A stretch of DNA of 64,000 nucleotides, taken from NCBI GenBank assembly GCA_933228895.1, contig OW121855.1, positions 31,820,698 through 31,884,697 on the forward strand. The letters are read 5' to 3'. The notes beneath the pieces were generated by a model that searched no databases, was not told the origin of the DNA, and saw only the letters and a program-made list of their open reading frames with translations. Positions 56,966 to 64,000 of this stretch are shown piece after piece (position 1 is the first letter of the stretch; the number at the start of each line of letters is the position of its first letter). Position numbers and translations under genes: made by a program. Origin of the DNA: Platycnemis pennipes. Its lineage: Eukaryota > Arthropoda > Insecta > Odonata > Platycnemididae.

Positions 56966-57559
56966 ACCAATGTTATCCATTGCTACACTCGTACTGGATA
57001 TATTTACCGTTATTTATATACCTAATAGTACGAGGAAAAAAGGACATTTTGAATCTGTCAGTTCGGCAATCAATTTCTCTAATTTTGTGATTATGGTCCA
57101 GTCTACCATAGTAAGTTAGGGTCCGCAAAATATTTTTAACATCATCACTGAAAATATGGTCTTGGAATTTGTTTAAGAGATTAAGTCTAAATTTCAGCCT
57201 TCGGTCTGACAATGTTTCCCAATTTAATTCATTTAATATACTGGTTACGCTAATAAGGTTATCATAGCTGGCATGATATGCAACATCATGGCCTAATGAA
57301 GACAACCGTCAAGGAAAAAGCAAACGGAACTAATGGATAAGGCAGGCTTCGTATGAGATGCATATAGTAAGTTGTGAAGATGTAAAAGAGAAAAATTTCT
57401 TTGATATAAAGATGTTGGCCGATAGAATAATAGAGTGGAGAACTGCGTCAGACCAATCCTAGCTGACCGATGATGATGAAGTGCGTTTTATTGGTAACGC
57501 GAACTAAAAAACTTCATTGGTGCGTATGGTAGTGCTGAAATAGGGGCAAGAGACGCATC

Positions 57560-58080
57560 TTTGTGGAAGCATCACACTACTCCCCTCGTCTAGCGCCATT
57601 CAGCTCCCGCCAAAAACGCCCACCATCTTCCGAGGAGCTAGCTTCAACGGCCACCGCAATTCCCTCCCCTTCCCTCCCGCTATCTTTTTTCCCAACACCT
57701 CACTTCCCCTTCGTCCTGAAGCCGCCTCCGCGAAAACGTCCTCGTTCCTGGCTCCGCTTCCCTCACAGTTCGCAGTCCCGGGTCTGCCTTCGGCTATAAT
57801 GTTAAGGGTGAGTCTCGGGGAACGGTAGGCCTTCGCTTCAACCTCCACTTGGCCTCGTGACTTAATTCCACGACGTCTCCCCATTCCTATGACGCACTTG
57901 AACGCTTTCTTTCTCTTCCGACTCACCTACTGACGCGGCAATATCTCAGTGGCTTCCGCCGCTCTTTGTCCTCCAGCAGTTAACTCGCACCCACGCGCTC
58001 GGTCAAGTGCCAGCGCCCAGCGATGTGTTGGTGCACCTGGGACAGAAGTCGCGAACGACTGTCACCGTAGAAGTACAGTG
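57560..58080. other. CpG-dense, GC-rich patch
   Basis: GC-rich island with overlapping frames of 70-110 codons on both strands and no recognised domain. Confidence 0.5.
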
Positions 58081-58194
58081 AGCTACAATGATAGGGAATT
58101 GGACCAAGATTATAATACTTTAACTTGCTCCACCCTCTCAATCTATTCATTCCGCCTAACGTAACTTGAAAATAGAGATATTCTTCAGACAGAA

Positions 58195-58290
58195 GCTAAA
58201 TATTTTCCCGAGGCGGGATTCAAATCCATTACCTGTGGGTTGTCAGGCCAACGATTTAATGATCGGGCTCTCCTGGCAAGAGTGACATTT
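58195..58290 (-). mobile_element. Possible tRNA-derived SINE head
   Basis: The minus strand reads GCCAGGAGAGCCCGATCATT, then CAGGTAATGGATTTGAATCC and CGCC, an A/B-box-like arrangement. Single copy, so tentative. Confidence 0.35.
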
Positions 58291-58524
58291 GGCTTTCAAA
58301 ATCGTGTATTATTCTCCTTCACAATTTTTCTTTCCTGAGAGAATAGGTATTTTCTCATGCTGTCCAAATGTCCTTTTTGATTCCTAATCGTCGCAAATCC
58401 ACGGCATTCGACATACTGTTGTCCCTTGTTGCAATCATCAAACGAAATCCACTGCTAGATTACCACTATGAGGAATGTGTGCTGTCCCGAATTCGAGGCC
58501 CGATTGTGTATGCTGCTCGTGGTA

Positions 58525-58690
58525 CAAGTTTTTCACGTACCGGTACTTTCTAAAGTACTGTGCCGAAAAAACATTCAAGTTCAACATGCCATCCGTCAGA
58601 CAGGACGTTTATCTATTGACCCACTGGCAACTTATTACAAGTACGCTGATGCCAGTGCCGGGTTTTTATCCACCGTATCTCCGTTAATTG
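58525..58690 (+). mobile_element. tRNA-derived SINE, family 2, body fragment
   Basis: Blocks AAAGTACTGTGCCGA, ATTCAAGTTCAACATGCCAT, CCGTCAGACAGGACG, TTGACCCACTGGCAACTTAT and ACGCTGATGCCAGTGCCGGG parallel 59320-59450 in the same order. Confidence 0.55.
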
Positions 58691-59224
58691 ATAATTTATT
58701 GGAATATTTCTTTCCAATTAATTGTATATCGTTAAAGGTGCAAATGAACATAGCTGTGGTTACCTCCATGAATGTTAATTTCAATAATAGTTTTTCCCCT
58801 ACAAAACCTTAATCCTGCTATCCATGTGTTTTCAATTCATTCCTATTTTAGTTTCCTAAGAAAATAGTCACCAGAGTGGTGGATCTGGCGATAGCGTACA
58901 AAGGCAGCTTCATGTAATGGATAACGAAAGCTACAACGTGTGGCAAACGTTAGTAATACACTGGATATAATGCTATCCATATAATGCTATACTTTTCACG
59001 ACACTTTCCGTCACATATTTGATTAAGGTTCTCCAGTGACCAACGTGTTTTATCAAATGCTGCTCATTTTTAATGCTCCCGAGAAATAATTCGGACATAC
59101 ATATTTCTGGATCTTCCTAATATTCACTTCCTTCGTAGTGGTGACGATGCCACCCTCTCCCTTATTTATTGAAGACGCTTGCCTTTAATAGCGATGCAAA
59201 TCGTTCCCTTTCGCTAAACTCCCT
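58691..59224. other. AT-rich DNA, no gene seen
   Basis: No feature could be supported. Confidence 0.45.
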
Positions 59225-59480
59225 CTGCGTGATAGATGGACTACTGGCCTCCCAACCCGTTAACCTTGGTTAAAGTCTCGCTATGGCAGAGATATTTCAA
59301 TTGGCATACTGCTCCCTACTTGAGTACTGTGTGGAGAGCACTTCAAGTCCAGTATTCCGTCCGTCGAGCGGTAAGTTAATCCCTTGATCCTTTGGCGACT
59401 TTCGATAAGAGCAGGGTGATGCCAATGCCTGAATTCTCTACATCCTTACTGCGTACCCTGAAACTTTCCAACTTCAACCA
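59225..59480 (+). mobile_element. tRNA-derived SINE, family 2, most complete copy
   Basis: The tRNA-like head includes ACTACTGGCCTCCCAACCC and CCTTGGTTAAAGTCTCGCTA (a decayed B box GGTTCRANTC). The body has TGCTCCCTACTTGAGTACTG, CAAGTCCAGTATTCCGTCCG, AAGTTAATCCCTTGATCCTT, TGGCGACTTTCGATAAGAGC and AGGGTGATGCCAATGCCTGA. Fragments of the same body lie at 11997-12165 (-), 14112-14240 and 58525-58690. Confidence 0.65.
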
Positions 59481-60045
59481 CTGGCCCACCTATTATTAGC
59501 GGTGCAAATGACCTTATCTGTCATTCGCCTTCCCCGAATCACTATACTACTCACATTCTCAAGTTTTTATGGCGACAGCTAAATTTACCACGCATGTATT
59601 TCCTCACTTATTCACGGTATTTTTTCTTTCCCCGCGTACAAGTAGGTTTTTCACATGTATCGACTGAAATTCCTTCATAAAATGTATTCCTATGTTTTTA
59701 ACTTCAATACTTCATCGTTATATTTTCCATGACTAGAAGAGGAAGAAAAAAAGCCTATTTTATGATTTTCCATAAATCCATGAATACGAACGTATGCTTA
59801 GCTGTAAATCATAGCCCTAGCCAATAAACGGGGGAATTTTTTAATGTAAGTGCAAGTAATTGGTAATTTTTTTAATCCAAAAATATTTAAACAATGTACA
59901 TGACTTCGTATCTACGAGGTTAAAGAAATCTGAAGCCTTTGTTCCAAGAAATCTGAGCGTTCCTTTAATTTTAAATCAGAATGAATATCTTCTGATCATA
60001 GATAGGTATGCGATAAATTTACCTCCAGGCTGAAAACATGCCGAA
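59481..60045. other. AT-rich DNA, no gene seen
   Basis: No feature could be supported. Confidence 0.45.
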
Positions 60046-60440
60046 TAGAACGGTACAGTGTGGGGATTCATTCCAGGCGGCCTATCGCCATTTAGCACGC
60101 ATAGTTACTCAGCGTTCACAACCGCACCAGCGCTGGGTGAAGGAGACCATTGGACCAACATGGGAAACGCCCCTTCGGTTTAATCAACGAACTTTTACGT
60201 TGATATTCTTGAAGGGCTGTGTTGCGAGGCTGGCGAAGACCTCCCCTCCAGCGCCCAGGGGACGAGAGGAGAAGGGTGACGTAAGACGGAGGAAGGACAC
60301 GTTTCGCCGGGAGAGGGCGTGGGCGAGCCTCCTTTCCTCGGCCACCGGCCTCTCCGAGACATCGTTGGCTGTCATGAATGGGCGAGCAGAATCCGCTTGA
60401 AGATTTTTACGAGCGTCGAAGGGAGTTCCGATAGCGGTTT
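60046..60440. other. CpG-dense, GC-rich patch
   Basis: GC-rich island with a 120-codon plus-strand frame (60038-60400) and an opposing minus-strand frame. The plus-strand product would be arginine-rich with no recognised domain, and I do not call it a gene. Confidence 0.45.
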
Positions 60441-60729
60441 TGAGAAATGTATTAAATGTTTCATTCTGGTGTCCCGAGGATCTAGGGTAAAATTGGCGTT
60501 AGCTCAGATATATAACCTACTTATTGCTTCCTTTTAACTAATTTTGTCCTACTACCTAACAGACCTTATTTCACTAAAAAAAAGGATTGATTCCTCAGTG
60601 AAGAGAAAAAACAGCATAAAAGTCTAACGACTGATAAAAAATCACTCCTTGGACCAAAAATCTCCTTTTGTTAGATTTTTCTTCCTTCCTTAAAAGTCGG
60701 TTCTGAGGTGTAGAATGTGTATTGATTTA

Positions 60730-60905
60730 TTTTTAATGAACACCTAAACAACACAGACGATCATTACTTTTAATAGTATCAGTTTCAAAGCATAAACATC
60801 CACGCTCAGGGCAGTGAAAATCGCCCCCAGGCGGGATTCGAACCTACGACCCTGGGATGGACAGGCGAGGGATATACTCCACCGACACCGGATCCGGTTA
60901 CGAAT
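60730..60905 (-). mobile_element. tRNA-derived SINE, family 3
   Basis: On the minus strand a well-formed polymerase III promoter is visible: A-box region GGTGTCGGTGGAGTATATCC and B box GGTTCGAATCCCGCC. These are followed by a SINE-like body CCCTGAGCGTGGATGTTTAT and GATCGTCTGTGTTG, ending in an A/T-rich stretch. No functional tRNA cloverleaf is apparent and the tail continues past tRNA length, so a SINE is more likely than a tRNA gene. Single copy in the window. Confidence 0.6.
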
Positions 60906-63900
60906 AGACCCTGGAATGGCAGAAGTGTAACTAAAATTGCAAGCATGGACGTAGAGTAAAATTCTAGATAAATTATATCTTTCATATTCCACTGTCCACC
61001 GAAAACAATATAATAATCTGGGCTAACGCACATTCAAGTGATGGAATAGCAATGCAGCTACGTAGTCAGACGTCGCCGAAGCTATCTACTGAAATAAATA
61101 GAACATGAAATGCATTATTGACCATTATCAACCAGAATACGCTTAGCGAGACGAGGCCTAAGGTGAAGGATAGTATGAACGAGCAAAATATTATGGAAAA
61201 ATTAGAGTAAACATTTGTGGCATAAGAAACGGTAGCCCTTTGTAGTGTGTGGGCTCAGTGCGTTTAGGTACATGAATTAAGACGGATATTACAATTACAT
61301 GGGCTAAAAACGTCATATCGTTTATTAATGTATCTCTACAATCCCTAAAGTTATTGGGCAAGGGGAAATTGAAGAGACGATTCTGAACGGCCCAGTTAGA
61401 AGCTTTGAAGAGCTGATGAGGTGAAAAAAGGGAAATTATTTCAGGCGAGCTCTAACGGATATGTTGATAAGTTGGAGACCAACTCGTGATCCACTGAAAA
61501 AATAGTACACAACACAATGACACAAAATTCCAAGAAATTACAGTAGGTTTAGTAACTTGCATATTATAAACCTAATTACCAACATGGTGGGTTAACCATA
61601 GGCTGACTCAGGCATTTTGAAGGGGTGAAAATAATTTATGAAAACGCTCTGATGTAGCGTTTCCCTATTCAAATCATAAACTTTCCCAAGAAATCTTAAA
61701 ACCATGATGCTAAAGGGCTTTCAAGGATAAGGAAATATATTAATCTCAGAGTTCTCGGACAAGCAGTTAACAAATATCGAAATCGCGACGATTATTAAAA
61801 AAAGAATATTTTCCCAACTTGAGGCTGGTCCATTTGATTGAAATCAAAACTAAAAATTTAATCGAATAATGAGTGAAGTATGACTACTATTTTGTGAATA
61901 AAAAATGCTTCAGCAAGAAATTGCCTGATGCTTCAAAATAGTTATGACGCGTCTTGAATGAACAAAAATAACGCGTTCATTAAAACATAACATATTTAAT
62001 ATCGATAGTCATCACTTTCCGAAGGAAAAAGGAGAGGGTAAAAAATAGCTTGACAATTGTTATCAGTATTGCTTCTTAGGCAAACGCCAGCAAAAGTCCG
62101 TACTGTTTAAAATTCACTTTTCCTCGGCCTTTTAGGACGAAGAATGGTATGATAAGCTGACATTTATAGTTTCTTACTATACATTTTCTATAAATCCTTT
62201 CATTGCTCTGAAATTTCAATGCACCAATGTCAACTGTAGATGTATTGTGCCATATTTTTCTCCTTATTTAATTTTTTAATGCCTATACCTATCATAATAG
62301 ATTAATAAAATTGAGTAATTAGCATCACATTACTTCCTAATAAATCATATTATATCGGAAATCAATTCCGATAAAAATATAGTAAGCAGTGTCACATCGT
62401 GCATGGATATTAAATTATTTGTTTTATTACGATAACAATGGAGGAATGTTGTTAAAATATCTAATGCATTTCTAATATTCAAATTATATTAATTCACCAT
62501 ATGCCTCAGCGGTGTATTGTGAATTCATAAAATAGGATAGTCAAATTAGGGGAATATTTTTTCAAAATTAAAATTAATTGTAGAATGAAAGAGGTTATTA
62601 TTTAAAATATTCATGATGAAATAGATACTTGAAATTATTGCGAGTACAATTTAAAAATGCTCTGGGTCGAAAGCTAATTTGTAGACTGAATAGGTATTTT
62701 TAGCATATTTACAGTCTTAATAAATCAGCGTGAAACAATTTAAGTAATTTCACGTAATTAATAAGCTTTTAATTCACTAATACCAAGAGAGAGCCTCATC
62801 GCGATTGTAACGTAAATAGTCTTTTGAGTGGAATATGGAATGGAATCTCTTATTGTAAACCATTAAGCCCGATAAATCAAATCTAAGATAAGCCAGTCAT
62901 GATTAACGGAGCTTTTAAAAAAATTAATGATCGAAGGAAATTGTTTCTGCATGTTGGCTGGATGGAGTAACCTGGGTGTCGGAATGAACATTGTCGGCAC
63001 CGTATTATGGAGAATGTCATGCCTTTGAGGCCATCCATCATTTTAAATAAATTCACTGCCCCCTGACCCAAGTCGTAATTGTTCCATCAGTCATCTCACG
63101 AGTGCTTCTTAAGGCCTACTTCGACTACGCCGTCAACAGCTGGAGAAACAAATGCGCAGCGCTAAGACGCTGTTTATACCTCTCTGTGGCAAACCAAGAA
63201 GAGATGAGGAAGCAATTATCCTCCATTACGTGAAATTGCTCGATCACGTGTCGGCTATTCCATAGATTTTATACTGTTTTCACGTGTCTAATTATCATTT
63301 TGTAGCAGAAATAGCAAACTCACGTTCACTTTTTGAGCCTAAAAACTTAAAGATTAAATTGCTACAAATAGAAATTTTCATTTGAGCAACACATGATTGT
63401 AAAAATTCAACTATGCATATTTCGTCAGAAATGCAAAAATGCATTTCTGACGATATATCCATAAGCTATAAGATAAGCAATATTTTCCTAAGATGTCGAC
63501 ATGAAAGCTCTCAGCTACGCTTAACACTTGATTTTCGCTACTGTTGGTCAAGGCGGCTCATAATTTAGGACTACCATGTACAAATATGGGAAATCTGGGA
63601 GAAGATAGCTCAAATTATAGTTCCAAACCCAGTAGTAAATAGCAATAATATAACCGACAATTCATTACCTTGTTGCTGCAAGGTTCATCATAAAATACAG
63701 TAAACACTGATGAACTTATTGGTTTCATTAAACGTTGCATTAAAAAATTGGACTAGATATAAATCATCATTGAGTATAGTGCAGTGCAGTGTAAGAATAA
63801 TCCCCTATTCCAATATTACGCTCATTTTTACCATAGTGAGGAAACTCTCATTTCGATTGAGCAGCCAACTAAACTATTTGACGTAAATATATTTACCCTT

Positions 63901-64000
63901 TCACACAATCCATTTCTCCTCATTTCTCACACGCGGTATTTCTTTGCATTTCTGGAATTCACCCCTCAACATTCCCTAGACGACTTGCTCATTGCAATAA
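60906..64000. other. AT-rich DNA, no gene seen
   Basis: No coding or RNA gene could be supported. The only structured site noticed is the palindrome at 63417-63458. Confidence 0.5.
63417..63458. repeat. Short palindrome, 19-bp arms
   Basis: ATATTTCGTCAGAAATGCA (63417-63435) pairs with TGCATTTCTGACGATATAT (63440-63458) with one mismatch and a 4-base A-run loop. Confidence 0.75.

Larger units (their letters stand above)
56594..57283 (-). mobile_element. CR1/Jockey-like LINE, subfamily B, nested in RTE copy
   Basis: The minus-strand frame 57305-56973 encodes SYDNLISVTSILNELNWETL, RLNLLNKFQDHIFSDDVKN, YYGRLDHNHKIREIDCRTDR and FKMSFFPRTIRYINNGKYI. The plus strand begins CATCTACATCTACATAATAC and CCTTCAAGCCACC, the subfamily B tail. 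It is interrupted at 56822-56965 by a subfamily A tail in opposite orientation. A short CATC repeat at both ends may be its target duplication but overlaps its own terminal repeats. Confidence 0.85.
55728..57479 (+). mobile_element. RTE-type LINE fragment, split by a nested LINE
   Basis: The left part 55728-56593 encodes FDNVDWNLMLRIFKKTGVSY, NDRRVIHRLYKNQVAVIKSG, LRFADDIAVMAETEKDL (motif C, FADD intact) and, with stops and frameshifts, the YLGS-type region. Homology then stops at GGCCATATCCTAAAGCAT and resumes at CATCATGGCCTAATGAAGAC (57284). It runs to GAACTGCGTCAGACCAATCC and the terminus GATGATGATGAA (57479). A subfamily B LINE (56594-57283) sits in the gap. Confidence 0.85.

Noticed and set aside
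60038..60400. 120-codon plus-strand open frame with an ATG
   Set aside because: GC-rich patch with an opposing open frame and no recognisable domain.
60826..60900. Functional tRNA gene on the minus strand
   Set aside because: Promoter boxes are good, but I could not form acceptor and anticodon stems and the repeat-like body continues downstream. Called a SINE instead.
1..64000. CRISPR arrays, bacterial operons, riboswitches, rRNA
   Set aside because: No regularly spaced short repeats, no gene clusters and no rRNA-like sequence. The whole window behaves as eukaryotic repeat-rich DNA.

Overview
The window reads as nuclear DNA of an arthropod, most likely an insect. It is AT-rich, has no operon structure and no ribosome-binding-site-led genes, and carries decayed copies of RTE-type and CR1/Jockey-type non-LTR retrotransposons, tRNA-derived SINEs, hAT-like non-autonomous transposons and long fold-back (hairpin) elements. 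I cannot name the species. No host protein-coding gene, rRNA or functional tRNA gene could be supported. Every stretch with recognisable protein homology belongs to a dead transposable element. The window is best seen as intergenic or intronic sequence.

Layout. 1-6257 is AT-rich with one LINE tail (about 1770-2063). 6258-6429 is a hairpin element. 7020-7690 and 9780-10300 are CpG-dense patches, with an RTE fragment at 8721-9062 between them. 10840-12660 is a SINE / hairpin / SINE cluster. 13331-14240 holds LINE and SINE fragments, followed by an inverted duplication at 14440-14760. 16214-19090 has a SINE with clean target duplications and a decayed RTE copy that contains a piece of its own family. 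21826-25511 has LINE tails, a near-perfect 70-bp-arm hairpin with 13-bp flanking repeats (23224-23440), the RNase H end of an I-like LINE, and a remnant of a Penelope-like GIY-YIG endonuclease. 29245-30739 is a degenerate array of a roughly 170-205 bp unit. 31330-34726 is the most complete element, an RTE retrotransposon about 3.4 kb long with endonuclease and reverse transcriptase, inactivated by stops, frameshifts, a deletion and loss of the catalytic aspartate pair. 39472-42262 has another RTE fragment, a CpG-dense patch and a CR1/Jockey-like LINE end. 45080-47131 is a 2.05-kb hAT-like element with GGATCC-rich ends and an 8-bp target duplication. 50703-51527 is a second terminal-inverted-repeat element. 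53402-54005 and 55728-57479 hold more LINEs, the latter a three-level nest. 58.5-61 kb holds further SINEs. 61-64 kb is featureless AT-rich DNA apart from a short palindrome.

The elements are parasites in layers: autonomous RTE and CR1/Jockey-like LINEs, which could have supplied the reverse transcriptase moving the SINEs, and DNA transposons surviving only as transposase-free derivatives. The most unusual signal is a set of hairpin elements at 6.3, 12.2 and 23.3 kb, with a possible relative at 52.9 kb. At 12.2 and 23.3 kb they share a CTGAAGAT / (G/A)AAA / short motif / TC core that resembles, imperfectly, a hammerhead-ribozyme core. The 6.3-kb copy matches only loosely. A Penelope-like fragment lies about 2 kb from the best one, and a link between them is inference only.
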